Below, piece after piece: positions 41,112 through 50,330 of a stretch of DNA of 62,417 bases. Position 1 is the first letter of the stretch. Each line of letters begins with the position of its first letter. The position numbers and the translations under genes are program-made. Under the pieces are notes generated by a model. The model was not told where the DNA came from, did not search any database, and saw nothing but the letters and a program-made list of their open reading frames with translations. The DNA comes from Candidatus Thorarchaeota archaeon (GTDB lineage: Archaea; Asgardarchaeota; Thorarchaeia; Thorarchaeales; Thorarchaeaceae), in the NCBI GenBank assembly GCA_016840855.1, contig JAEORO010000132.1:1-62417 (forward strand), written 5' to 3'.

Positions 41112-44015
41112 ATGAGTGATTATGCAAAGATTGAGAAGAAATGGCAGAAGCGCTGGAGAAAAGACAAGGTCTTTGAGGCTGATCCAGATCCCAAGAGGAA
41201 GAAGTTCTTTTTGACTGTACCATATCCCTATGTAAACGGAGCTTTGCACATAGGACATGGCAGGACCTACACTATTGGCGATGTGATTGCTCGTTACAAA
41301 CGAATGCAGGGCTTCAATGTGCTGTTTCCAATGGCATCGCACATGACAGGAACCCCTATTCAGGGCATGGTCGACAGAGTAAAGGCTGGTGACCCAGTAG
41401 CAATTGAACAGTACAAACGTGACTTACGATTGTATTTTGAAACTGAGGCGGAAGTAGATGCTCAACTTGCTAAATTCAAGGATCCCTGGACCACAGCATC
41501 ATTCTTTGCTAAGGTAATTTCTCAGGACTTTGATGCATTAGGTTATAGTATAGATTGGCGAAGAAAGTTTACGACCGGTGACAAGGAATACAACAAGTTC
41601 ATTGAATGGCAATATCAGAAGTTCATGGATAAGGGATATGTCAAACAGGGTAACTATCCTTTACTGTATTGTCCGAACTGTAAAAATCCCGTTGGTGAGG
41701 ATGATTTACTGGAGGGTATGACAGCTAAAGTCAAAGAGTTTACAGCAATCAAGTGGCCATTCGAGGATGGGTTCTTGGTCGCTGCCACCCTGCGTCCTGA
41801 AACCATCTTTGGTGTTACAAACATGTGGATTCACCCAACAAAGAAGTATGTTTGGGCAAAAGTTGATGGTGAGAAATGGATAATTTCGAAAGCCGCTGTA
41901 GACAAGTTGAGATTTCAGGCAAAAGAGGTTGAGGTCTTAGAAACCTTTCCGGGTTCCAAAATTATTGGTAAGAAGTTCAGAGCAATCCACGATGACCATG
42001 AGATTATGATTCTGCCCGCAGAATTTGTAGACGTGGATAATGCCACTGGTGTAGTCTACTCAGTACCCGGTCACGCTCCCTTTGACTATATTGCTCTACG
42101 AGACTTGTGGGAGGACCCATCTGGCCTAGAGAAATATGGCATCTCAGCTGATGACGTTCGGGGTATAGAGATCATTAGCATGATTGATATGAAGGATTAT
42201 AGTGAATTCCCTGCAAAGGATGCTGTCGAGAGTCGAGGAATTAAATCTCAAAAAGAAGATGAGAAATTAGAAGATGCAACACAAGAGATCTACAAGGCAG
42301 AATTCTATGATGGAGTAATGAAAGACAACTGCCAGCAATTCTCTGGTCGCAAAATCATCGATGTAAAGGAAGATGTTGTTGCTTGGATGCGGTCTATCAA
42401 TAGAATTGATATTTTCTACGAACCCGATGAGAAACCTGTGGTCTGTAAGTGTGGGACAAATGTACTGATTGGTGTCTTTGCTGGTCAGTGGTTCTTAGAC
42501 TACACTAGCCCTGGTTGGAAGGAAGAAACCAGAAGAGCCCTAGCCTCCATGGAAATTATTCCAGATACATATCGAGTCCTGTTTGAGAACACATTCGACT
42601 GGTTGACCCAGAGGCCTTGTGCACGAAGGCGGGGGATTGGAACAAGACTACCGTTTGACCCTGACTGGATAATCGAGTCTCTATCAGACTCAACTATATA
42701 CATGGCTTACTACACTATTGTATATCAAATCCGCAAGAACAAACTAAAACCAGAGCAGCTGACGCCGGAGTTCTTTGATTATGTCTTTTTGGGGAAGGGA
42801 ACTCCAACAAAAGTAAGTAAAGTAACAGGTATTGACACTGGTCTCTTGAAAGCCATGCATGATGAGTTCGACTACTGGTATCCAAACGACCAGCGTCATA
42901 CAAATCCCGCACACATCCCCAATCATCTGAGCTTCGCTCTCTTCCATCACGTGGCTATTTTCCCAGAAAAATATTGGATCAAACGAATTAGCATCAGTGA
43001 ATACCTCGTCATGGCTGGTGGGAAAATGAGTAAGAGCAAGGGTCGCGTGATTCCCTTGGTTGAGGTTCCAAAGAAGTACGGGGCGGATGTCTTTCGTGTC
43101 TATGCTATGGCTGCAGCTGAGCCTGCATCCTTAATGGAGTGGCATGAGCGTGATGTGTCATCTATGATGGGACGAACACGCCAATTCAGGGATATTATGT
43201 TCAAGTACTCAAAGAATCCTCCCAAGACCTTCACGAAAAAGGAAAAGCCAAACATGGCCACAAGATGGATAGTTTCGCGAGTCAATACAATCGCTGAGAC
43301 TTGCACTGCATTGATCAACAGCTTCAGACTACGCGATTATGCTATCAATGTCACTTCAGAGATGATTCGCACAGTTAACCAATACTTGAAGCGTCCTGGA
43401 ATTCCCAAAGAAGAGAGCGATGCCACAATGGCCTACGTGTGTGATGTCTGGGTCAGGTTAGCAGCACCTTTGATGCCACATATGTGCGAAGAAATCTGGG
43501 ACAAGATGGGCAGGTCTGGGTATGTATCACTAGCTGAATGGCCTAAGCCCGACAAGAAGTTGATTGATCCTGAAGTTGAAACTGCAAGCCATGTTATTGA
43601 GTCCACAATACGTGATATCAGAGAGATTATGAAACTGATGAAAGGCAAGAAAGCTAAGAAGGTGCACGTCTATGTGGCTCCTGAGTGGATGTTCGAGGCA
43701 ATGAATAGCATTCGCGATGCAAACTTACCAATGATCATTGGTGACATCATGAAACACCTGATGTCAAATGAAACCTTCAGAACGCATGGAAAAGAGGTAA
43801 AGAGCATAGTCGATCGTATAGCAAAAGAGAATGGACTTTGGGCTCATTCATCAAGTTCGAAGAACGAGATGATTGCATTGGATGACTCAATTCCCTACAT
43901 GAAGTCAGAGTTGAATGTTGACATCATCATCCATAGTTCTGAGAATCCAAAGTATGATCCACAGGGCAAAGCACGATTTGCTCTACCGGGACGAGTTTCT
44001 CTGTACTTGGAGTGA
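41112..44015 (+). CDS. leuS: Leucyl-tRNA synthetase, archaeal/eukaryotic type
   Basis: A 967-residue class I synthetase. HIGH motif at 46-49 (HIGHGRTYTIGD), editing CP1 domain with TLRPETIFGVTN and the D-x-x-x-G type segment ATGVVYSVPGHAPFDY, and KMSKS at 638-642 (GGKMSKSKGRVI). The C-terminal anticodon-side domains complete the archaeal form, where CP1 is inserted early and the C-terminus is long. Length is normal, no frameshift. It is monocistronic with its own TATA box and converges on a DUF998-like gene. Confidence 0.97.
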   Translation: MSDYAKIEKKWQKRWRKDKVFEADPDPKRKKFFLTVPYPYVNGALHIGHGRTYTIGDVIARYKRMQGFNVLFPMASHMTGTPIQGMVDRVKAGDPVAIEQYKRDLRLYFETEAEVDAQLAKFKDPWTTASFFAKVISQDFDALGYSIDWRRKFTTGDKEYNKFIEWQYQKFMDKGYVKQGNYPLLYCPNCKNPVGEDDLLEGMTAKVKEFTAIKWPFEDGFLVAATLRPETIFGVTNMWIHPTKKYVWAKVDGEKWIISKAAVDKLRFQAKEVEVLETFPGSKIIGKKFRAIHDDHEIMILPAEFVDVDNATGVVYSVPGHAPFDYIALRDLWEDPSGLEKYGISADDVRGIEIISMIDMKDYSEFPAKDAVESRGIKSQKEDEKLEDATQEIYKAEFYDGVMKDNCQQFSGRKIIDVKEDVVAWMRSINRIDIFYEPDEKPVVCKCGTNVLIGVFAGQWFLDYTSPGWKEETRRALASMEIIPDTYRVLFENTFDWLTQRPCARRRGIGTRLPFDPDWIIESLSDSTIYMAYYTIVYQIRKNKLKPEQLTPEFFDYVFLGKGTPTKVSKVTGIDTGLLKAMHDEFDYWYPNDQRHTNPAHIPNHLSFALFHHVAIFPEKYWIKRISISEYLVMAGGKMSKSKGRVIPLVEVPKKYGADVFRVYAMAAAEPASLMEWHERDVSSMMGRTRQFRDIMFKYSKNPPKTFTKKEKPNMATRWIVSRVNTIAETCTALINSFRLRDYAINVTSEMIRTVNQYLKRPGIPKEESDATMAYVCDVWVRLAAPLMPHMCEEIWDKMGRSGYVSLAEWPKPDKKLIDPEVETASHVIESTIRDIREIMKLMKGKKAKKVHVYVAPEWMFEAMNSIRDANLPMIIGDIMKHLMSNETFRTHGKEVKSIVDRIAKENGLWAHSSSSKNEMIALDDSIPYMKSELNVDIIIHSSENPKYDPQGKARFALPGRVSLYLE

Positions 44016-44025
44016 GGACGCCTTA

Positions 44026-44679
44026 TCAAAGGCTCACTCCTCTCTTTTCCCTTCTCCATACGTAAATGGAAAGTACTAGCAGATAACCAACTATTGCGAA
44101 GTATATTGCCCATTCAAGAGTCGCATGCATCGAGAACTCCGGTGTTACCCATCCCATCTGCTCCCAAGGTCCATAGAGGAAGAGCATGAAAAGTGCCATG
44201 TTCAGGAATCCCCCGAGAGACAGGCCCTTATGGATCCTAACCTCTTTTTGAGCAAGGATTGCTAGTGCCCAAAAAAGGGTCATAACCATGCCGCTAAGGA
44301 AAAACGACATCGCTGAGATCATATGCTCATAGCCATAATTCATTGGGTATATTCCAACAAACACAATCGACACGCAAGAGAAGATACCAATCAACATGGT
44401 GATTTTACTTATGATATTGTCAATATAGAAACCTAATCCAATCATAAATGGGATGAACAATATACCCGCAAGGATCATCCCTAAATTAAACATCCATGCT
44501 AGTTCGGAAACGCCAATTTCTCCCAGCATTGATATATAAAAGATGAACATTGAATATGGCTCACCAAGAGACCCCTCATAGAACAATTGGGGGGTGAGAA
44601 TGAAGACTAGACCGATGCTCGAACTTACGATTCCCCAATATGGGAAATGATTCCTGTCCACCAACTCTTTAATATTCAT
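44026..44679 (-). CDS. DUF998-like membrane protein
   Basis: A 217-residue protein with six predicted helices. Pattern fits DUF998: an N-terminal YWGIVSSSIGLVFILTPQLF, the helix LAWMFNLGMILAGILFIPFM, then SCVSIVFVGIYPMNYGYEHM, where GxxP followed by a His-containing turn is typical of the family. Function is unknown. It ends 11 bases from the convergent leuS stop. It lies downstream of the MvhG-MvhD pair but is separated by 77 bases. Confidence 0.8.
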   Translation of the reverse strand: MNIKELVDRNHFPYWGIVSSSIGLVFILTPQLFYEGSLGEPYSMFIFYISMLGEIGVSELAWMFNLGMILAGILFIPFMIGLGFYIDNIISKITMLIGIFSCVSIVFVGIYPMNYGYEHMISAMSFFLSGMVMTLFWALAILAQKEVRIHKGLSLGGFLNMALFMLFLYGPWEQMGWVTPEFSMHATLEWAIYFAIVGYLLVLSIYVWRREKRGVSL

Positions 44680-44756
44680 TCAGCCACCTCTTCAATTTGG
44701 AACAAGAAACCATCAGATAGTTATGTCGATTGACTCCAATTTACTCTATGAGTTCA

Positions 44757-45671
44757 TTACTCCGCTTGTTTCATGTTTCTCCGAATCTTCGAGAGGTACG
44801 ATGATGCATAATCTGTGAAATAAAATGAGCCAATTGGATCTGGAAATGATGCCTCGAGCTTTTCTACGGGCATGTCAGAAATTGCCCCTAATGCAGAAAT
44901 AATCTTTGCACCGTGGTCAACGACTGAAGGTGGTGGTCCAAAGCATCCCTTACAGGGTGTGGCTTTGGATGGACATTGTGCTCCGCAGAGACCTATGGTA
45001 GCAAAACCCAAGCACAGATATCCCTGATCAAGGAGGCACTTTGTTGGGTCAATCCTCCCCTCATGAGTCCTGCGGAATTGCTTGATGTGTTTCTCTTCTC
45101 GTTCCATCGGACATTGATCACAAACGGTCTTGTCAGGAAGGTCATAGGGTTTATTATTCAACAGGGCTGACAGAGCATCAAGAGTGTTCTCGCTAGTCGG
45201 AGGGCATCCCGGAAGGACCAGATCAAAATCGACAATATCTGTATTTGGTATGATACTCTCTGTAAATCCAGGTACGTTCTCTTTCGGAATTCTTCCGTCT
45301 GTGATGGTTTCTACTTTGAGGAATTTCCTGTCAAGTAGTTCGTTCAAATCCCACTGATTAGCCAGACCTTGGATGCCGCCATAGACGGAGCAGGATCCCC
45401 ACGCAACAAGTGTCTTGCTTTTGTCCCGCATCACCTTCAGTAAATGAATGTCTTCCTCTGTCCTACAACTTCCCTCAACTAGTCCGATATGAATCGAATG
45501 TTTTGAGAGTGTTTCTAGGTCCTGAAGTTTATAATCAACAACCGCAGGCCAATAGACAATATCCAGTGAGGGAAGGACATCTAACAGCTTCAAATGAAGA
45601 TCAATGAGTGCTTGATCACATCCCCAGCACGAGGTCAACTGAGCGAGTGCTATACGTTTGGTCTTTACCAT
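44757..45671 (-). CDS. mvhG: F420-non-reducing hydrogenase small-subunit-like protein (MvhG)
   Basis: A 304-residue iron-sulfur protein of the hydrogenase small subunit family. Proximal cluster ligands: TSCWGCDQALIDLH (residue 13 on), VEGSCRTEED, GSCSVYGGIQG and LPGCPPTSE. The C-terminal Cys-rich part (CDQCPMER; CLGFATIGLCGAQCP; CKGCFGPPP) binds further clusters. In Mvh this subunit transfers electrons from MvhA to MvhD. Here the residue after the second Cys is Asp, where the family often has Glu. No catalytic large subunit (MvhA) gene lies next to it. Confidence 0.93.
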   Translation of the reverse strand: MVKTKRIALAQLTSCWGCDQALIDLHLKLLDVLPSLDIVYWPAVVDYKLQDLETLSKHSIHIGLVEGSCRTEEDIHLLKVMRDKSKTLVAWGSCSVYGGIQGLANQWDLNELLDRKFLKVETITDGRIPKENVPGFTESIIPNTDIVDFDLVLPGCPPTSENTLDALSALLNNKPYDLPDKTVCDQCPMEREEKHIKQFRRTHEGRIDPTKCLLDQGYLCLGFATIGLCGAQCPSKATPCKGCFGPPPSVVDHGAKIISALGAISDMPVEKLEASFPDPIGSFYFTDYASSYLSKIRRNMKQAE

Positions 45672-45674
45672 GGT

Positions 45675-46151
45675 CTATATTCCCTCTCTTGCTGGGTTCG
45701 GCCCTAGCTTCTTAATGCGCTCAACCATGTTCGTGACTCCGGCTGTGAAGACATCACCCTCAGCTGCACTAGCCCATTGAAGGTGGACTCTTTCTGGCTC
45801 AACCCCTGCCTGTTCCAAAAGGCGCTTCAGTAGAGTGTATCGAGCCTCCATCTTCAAGTTGCCACTGGTGTAGTGGCAATCCCCTGGATGACAGCCAGAG
45901 ATCAATACACCATCTGCTCCTTGATACAACGCATCCAAAATGAATGAAATGTCAATCCTGCCTGTGCAGTTCACTCGTATGATTCTGACGTTAGGTGGCA
46001 TCTGCATTCTACTTGTTCCTGCAAGGTCAGCTCCTGCGTATGAGCACCAATTGCAGCAGAACGCAAGGATACGTGGTTCGAATTGACTTGATTTCCTTGG
46101 TCTCCTCTTGGGCTGTGGGATGCCGGTTGATTTGGGTGTGACGCTAGACAC
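45675..46151 (-). CDS. mvhD: MvhD (FlpD-like) iron-sulfur subunit
   Basis: A 158-residue protein with the complete MvhD core: RILAFCCNWCSYAGADLAGT, RVNCTGRIDISFILDALYQG and LISGCHPGDCHYTSGN, a 2Fe-2S protein linking hydrogenase or formate dehydrogenase modules to HdrA. About 25 basic N-terminal residues precede it. The GTG at 46151 follows GAGGAGG with 8-base spacing. It precedes mvhG by 3 bases, forming a two-gene operon. A second MvhD domain is fused to HdrA at 13699-16263. Confidence 0.93.
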   Translation of the reverse strand: MSSVTPKSTGIPQPKRRPRKSSQFEPRILAFCCNWCSYAGADLAGTSRMQMPPNVRIIRVNCTGRIDISFILDALYQGADGVLISGCHPGDCHYTSGNLKMEARYTLLKRLLEQAGVEPERVHLQWASAAEGDVFTAGVTNMVERIKKLGPNPAREGI

Positions 46152-46320
46152 GCACGAGGCCTCCTCGAACGAGTCGGCGTCGAAAGTTCCCTGCTATTAA
46201 GTTTCCTGCTTCTTACAAGTTGAAATTGAACAAAAGACAGTGAATTCTTTTTTCTAGCAACAGTTTTATGCTCGGTAAAGAAGATAGAACAATGTTCAAG
46301 AAACGCATGGTGGAATAGAA

Positions 46321-46557
46321 GTGATTATTGCCTTCATCATGGCCAAGGTAGAGTCGACAAAGTCGCGAGCAATTCTGGATGCTGTTCGCAACCTCGAACA
46401 AGTGGAAGAAGCCTATCTGATTTATGGGGCGTATGACCTTCTCATCAAGTGCGTCTTTAAGACTCCGGAGGCATTAAGCTCTTTCGTAGTTAATGAGCTT
46501 CGGAAGGTAGACGGTGTAAGAGATACAATCACAAACGTGTGCGCCACATGCGAGTGA
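46321..46557 (+). CDS. Stand-alone Lrp/AsnC ligand-binding (RAM) domain protein
   Basis: A 78-residue protein comprising only the RAM domain of Lrp/AsnC regulators: VIIAFIMAKVESTKSRAILD, then the VEEAYLIYGAYDLLIKCVFK strand pair, and the helix ALSSFVVNELRKVDGVRDT. No DNA-binding domain. Such proteins bind small molecules and may pair with full Lrp proteins. It begins with GTG at 46321, diverges from mvhD and converges on the AOR gene (stops adjacent). TTTTATG near 46263 may be its TATA box. Confidence 0.85.
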   Translation: MIIAFIMAKVESTKSRAILDAVRNLEQVEEAYLIYGAYDLLIKCVFKTPEALSSFVVNELRKVDGVRDTITNVCATCE

Positions 46558-48432
46558 TTAAGCGTCCTTACTAAGACCAAGCCGTTGTAGGGTTTCTTTC
46601 AAGGGTAGACCTGTCTTCAGGTCCCAACCTCGCTCAGTATAATACTCATCTAGCATCATATCTAGCTCGACAACCTCGCCGGCGGATGGTCCTACAGGGG
46701 CTTTTTCCTTTGTGAGCCTATCCGGCAAACAATCATCCTTTCTCGAAACACCAAGACGTGCATTGAACAATCGGTTGAGGTTTACGATTCTCTCACCAAT
46801 GACTTGGAGGTCTCTTCCAGTCAAATCAAGGCCATTATGAATCTTGAGAGCAAGGGCAATATCATCGTAGAAGAACTCTGGAGGAATTTGAGTCCCATAC
46901 TTACACAGACCTACACTCTCAACCATGACCATGAAATCTTCACACTCCTTGACCATGATTCCCTTGTATTTTGGATTCAAACGGTCCGCCATCTCAGGAA
47001 GGTATTCTTCGCCAAATCGCTCCCTGATATCATCATCAAAACCAGCCTCATCAAGAACTGGGAATCCATAAAGATGATCGGCGCCTCTGGCTGCAGTGAC
47101 AGCAGCAAGCCCCATGGACTTCTGGGCTCTGGGTTCTTGCCCTGCAATCTCTTGCTTTTTCACAGCCATGACGAACTTCTCAGTTCCCCTACCTATTCTC
47201 TTAGCTGCTCTCGCACTTCCTTCTGCAAGTATATCTCCAAAGCCCTCCCGCAACGCAATCATTCGTGTCAAGTTTACAACAGTTTCATGGTTCCCCCAGC
47301 TGAGATCAATCCCACCTGTGTCTTCAGCAGTCAGAAGACCTTTTTCCCATGCCTCCATTGCCCAAGAAATTGTTCCACCAAGCGAGATGGTGTCCATTCC
47401 GTATTGATTTGAAAGATGATGTCCAAAGAGTACTGACTCAAGGTTATCATTTCCGCATCGAGATCCCATAGAAGATTGAGTTTCAAACTCAGGTGCGCCT
47501 CCCTCGTAAGCATAGGGTCCAGTTCTCACTGCAGTATACCTGCCACATCGCTGTAGACACGAGAAGTCTGCTCTGGCCTTCACAAGATACTTCTCATTTA
47601 TGGCATCTCCACTTATCTTCTCAAATCCATCAAAGACACCCTGTTTCATATTATAGCTTGGCAACCGTCCTATATGCTGCATGAGTTCCACAAGACTGGT
47701 GGTTCCATACTTTATACGACCGGGAGTGAATGGATTTGCCATCATTCGTTTGTGGAACACATCTATCTGTTTCAGATAGTTCTGCGGGTCAGCAACAATG
47801 AGTTTTCCGGTCCCTCTCACTGAGACCGCCTTCAGTTTCTTGGCTCCCATGACGGCTCCAAGTCCTGAACGCGCAGACGCACGGTCTCTGTCATTCATCA
47901 CTGCTGCAAACCTCACAAGGTTCTCGCCAGCTTGACCGATAGATAGAGTCCTGATTCTCCTACCATGTTTTGCCTTGAGGATGTCATCGGTTTCAAAGAC
48001 GTCCTTTCCCCAGACGCCTGCACTCTCAGCGTCCACGAGTTCTACATCTTTGTCCTTTATGTTTAGATACACTGGACTTGAAGATGCACCGGTGAAGATG
48101 ATTGCGTCATATCCAGCAAACTTCAGTTCTGCCCCCCAAAATCCTGCTGCGTGACTCTCACCCCATACATCTGTCAAAGGTGAATGAGCTGCAATGACAT
48201 GCCTTGAGGCTTGCGGGAACATGGACCCTGTGAGAAGTCCTGTCGCCATGCCTAGTACATTCTTATCGCTGAGTGGATCGATTCCTACTGGAATGGTATC
48301 AAAGAGGACTCTAGATAGAAACCCGGCTCCCAGAAGATAGTCTTTGACAATCTCCTCGTCTAATGGTCGTTTCTCAATGGACGCCTTTGTCAGGTTTATC
48401 CACAGGATTTGGCCTCCGACTCCCTTTATCAT
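46558..48432 (-). CDS. aor: Tungsten-containing aldehyde:ferredoxin oxidoreductase family protein, copy 1
   Basis: A 624-residue AOR-family enzyme that oxidises aldehydes (or related substrates) with a tungsten bis-pterin cofactor. Family segments: GQILWINLTKASIEKRPLDE at the N-terminus, ARSGLGAVMGAKKLKAV, and the cofactor region PEFETQSSMGSRCGNDNLES. The iron-sulfur motif is D289-x2-C292-x3-C296 (ADFSCLQRCGRY), with Asp in place of the first Cys; the last Cys is in VGLCKYGT. The ATG overlaps the ferredoxin stop by four bases. It ends the MoaD/amidohydrolase/ferredoxin operon. Confidence 0.94.
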   Translation of the reverse strand: MIKGVGGQILWINLTKASIEKRPLDEEIVKDYLLGAGFLSRVLFDTIPVGIDPLSDKNVLGMATGLLTGSMFPQASRHVIAAHSPLTDVWGESHAAGFWGAELKFAGYDAIIFTGASSSPVYLNIKDKDVELVDAESAGVWGKDVFETDDILKAKHGRRIRTLSIGQAGENLVRFAAVMNDRDRASARSGLGAVMGAKKLKAVSVRGTGKLIVADPQNYLKQIDVFHKRMMANPFTPGRIKYGTTSLVELMQHIGRLPSYNMKQGVFDGFEKISGDAINEKYLVKARADFSCLQRCGRYTAVRTGPYAYEGGAPEFETQSSMGSRCGNDNLESVLFGHHLSNQYGMDTISLGGTISWAMEAWEKGLLTAEDTGGIDLSWGNHETVVNLTRMIALREGFGDILAEGSARAAKRIGRGTEKFVMAVKKQEIAGQEPRAQKSMGLAAVTAARGADHLYGFPVLDEAGFDDDIRERFGEEYLPEMADRLNPKYKGIMVKECEDFMVMVESVGLCKYGTQIPPEFFYDDIALALKIHNGLDLTGRDLQVIGERIVNLNRLFNARLGVSRKDDCLPDRLTKEKAPVGPSAGEVVELDMMLDEYYTERGWDLKTGLPLKETLQRLGLSKDA

Positions 48433-48920
48433 AGCACGTCCTCCTTGTTATAGATCTCTTCGCTGTATTGTTCATACAACTCTCTCATACTACCATCTTT
48501 GTCCCTCTTAGCAAGCTCACCCTCAGTAGTCATCCATATTGCATCTGCAGGACAGCGGTCTACACACTCTCCACACTGGATACACTTGAAGGCCTTGCCA
48601 GTATCTGGATGTATGCGGATTGCATAGTAAGGACATGCTTTAACACATTCTCCGTGCCCAACACACTTTTTGTTGTTGACAATGACAACACCTTTCGATG
48701 TTCGCATCAAGGCTTGTTCTGGGCAAGCTGGTATACACGGTGCATCATCACAATTTCTGCAGAAGAGCGGAAAATCGAGAGCTGGTTCAACCCTGACAAC
48801 TCTATTCCGCGCACGAGAAGGACTAATCACCTTGAAGTAGTACATACTACAGGTATTCGAACATGTCATGCATCCCGAGCATACCCGTGGGTCTCCAAAT
48901 ACAAATTTGAGTTCTGTCAA
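48429..48920 (-). CDS. Four-cluster ferredoxin partner of AOR copy 1
   Basis: A 163-residue HycB/DmsB-like ferredoxin. Cys groups: CSGCMTCSNTCS, CRNCDDAPCIPACP, CGHGECVKACP-like group (CVGHGECVKACP) and CIQCGECVDRCP, enough for four 4Fe-4S clusters. It should carry electrons between the AOR and another acceptor. It begins at TTG 48920 with GGAG 8 bases upstream, inside the end of the amidohydrolase region (3-base gap), and its stop overlaps the AOR ATG, so translation is coupled. Confidence 0.9.
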   Translation of the reverse strand: MTELKFVFGDPRVCSGCMTCSNTCSMYYFKVISPSRARNRVVRVEPALDFPLFCRNCDDAPCIPACPEQALMRTSKGVVIVNNKKCVGHGECVKACPYYAIRIHPDTGKAFKCIQCGECVDRCPADAIWMTTEGELAKRDKDGSMRELYEQYSEEIYNKEDVL

Positions 48921-48923
48921 GGT

Positions 48924-50330
48924 TCAATCTCCGATAGGTCTTTCTCCGCTTCCCATTTCTTGGAACTTTCCATGACCTGGTTTAGCAATCACAGCCCCTT
49001 CATTGTAGACCTGTGTGCCTCTGATAAAGGTCATGACAGGCACTCCTCTCATGGTCATCCCCTCATAAAGTGTCCATCCGCACTTTGATTCCATCATGTC
49101 AGCAGTAATCTTCTCTTCCTTAATCTGGTCAAGTATCACAAAGTCTGCGTCTGCTCCAATTCGAAGTACTCCTTTCTTGGGATAGAGTCCGAAAATTCTT
49201 GCAGGATTTCGAGAACATACCCGCAAGAGCCGCGCAAAGGTCATTCGCGATTTATTGATGCCCTCTGACAAAAGCACTCTCAGAATCATCTGGATGCCAT
49301 CGACGCCTGACCATGCTTCCCTGATGTCTTCAGAACCTGCATCTTTTTTCTCAACCGGGCTTGGAGCGTGGTCACTCACAACCATATCAATACCACCACG
49401 GAGCAACGCGGACCAGAGTGCAGCCCTGTCTTCTTTGGTTCTGAGTGGTGGGTTCATCTTGCTTTTTGGACCGAGGCGGTTCATATCATCTCTGTAAAAC
49501 ACAAGGTGGTGGGGACAAACCTCAGTCGTCACCATTACTCCTCGGATTTTACCTTTCTCTACCTCCTGCACACCTTCCCTGGTTGTGACATGCGCGATAT
49601 GGAGATGTCCCCCTGTCTGCTCTGCAATATTGATATTCTGCTGTATCGCGAGCTGCTCAGCAATGTTTGGTCTTGCGAGGGAATGACTGATAGGAGCATC
49701 CCAGTCATCTTCCATTTCAGTACGGAACTCATCTAATATGCCCTGATCTTCCGCATGAACTGTGAGATGACCTCCTGATTCAGATACAGCACTCAAACAC
49801 TTTACAATGACCCCCGTAGTCGTCTGATATGGCTCACATGTGAATGCCTTGAAGGCAGCAATCCCTTTTTCAACAAGCAGTGGGATGGCTACATGGTTTT
49901 CTGAGTTCATCATCCCCGCATAAAATGTGAAATCAGCTACACTCATCTCCTCTCCCTGAACAATCTTCTCTTCTACTACATTCACTGTATCAACTTGATT
50001 TGTGAGTGGCATGTCAACAAATGTAGTGACACCTCCAGCGACCGCAGCCTTTGAACCAGTTGTGAATGTTTCATGGTCTAGCATCTTAGGGTCATGGATG
50101 TGTGCGTGAGCATCAATAAGTCCTGGCATCAGGATTTTACCTGCAGCATCAATGATAGTGCCTGCTTCTGGAAGGTGTTCATCGCTAGCAATAACCACGA
50201 TTATTCCATCTGTTACGCCTATCCCTCCCCGAGCAATTCCGGACTCAAGGAGAAGTTTTGCGTTTTTCACAACAAGATCTACAGACCCCCTCGTCTGTTT
50301 TCTGAAGGTTGACGTGAGGGTGCTGCTCAT
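48924..50330 (-). CDS. Dihydroorotase/dihydropyrimidinase-like amidohydrolase
   Basis: A 468-residue cyclic amidohydrolase. Metal residues are in place: DAHAHIHDP (H-x-H), the carbamylated Lys in AAFKAFTCEP, HAED, HIAHVTT and VSDHAPSP. The set resembles dihydropyrimidinase, hydantoinase and allantoinase as much as dihydroorotase, so the substrate is open. It lies in an operon with a MoaD-like gene (1 base) upstream and the ferredoxin and AOR downstream, an unusual linkage. GGGGG just before the ATG is its ribosome site. Confidence 0.9.
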   Translation of the reverse strand: MSSTLTSTFRKQTRGSVDLVVKNAKLLLESGIARGGIGVTDGIIVVIASDEHLPEAGTIIDAAGKILMPGLIDAHAHIHDPKMLDHETFTTGSKAAVAGGVTTFVDMPLTNQVDTVNVVEEKIVQGEEMSVADFTFYAGMMNSENHVAIPLLVEKGIAAFKAFTCEPYQTTTGVIVKCLSAVSESGGHLTVHAEDQGILDEFRTEMEDDWDAPISHSLARPNIAEQLAIQQNINIAEQTGGHLHIAHVTTREGVQEVEKGKIRGVMVTTEVCPHHLVFYRDDMNRLGPKSKMNPPLRTKEDRAALWSALLRGGIDMVVSDHAPSPVEKKDAGSEDIREAWSGVDGIQMILRVLLSEGINKSRMTFARLLRVCSRNPARIFGLYPKKGVLRIGADADFVILDQIKEEKITADMMESKCGWTLYEGMTMRGVPVMTFIRGTQVYNEGAVIAKPGHGKFQEMGSGERPIGD

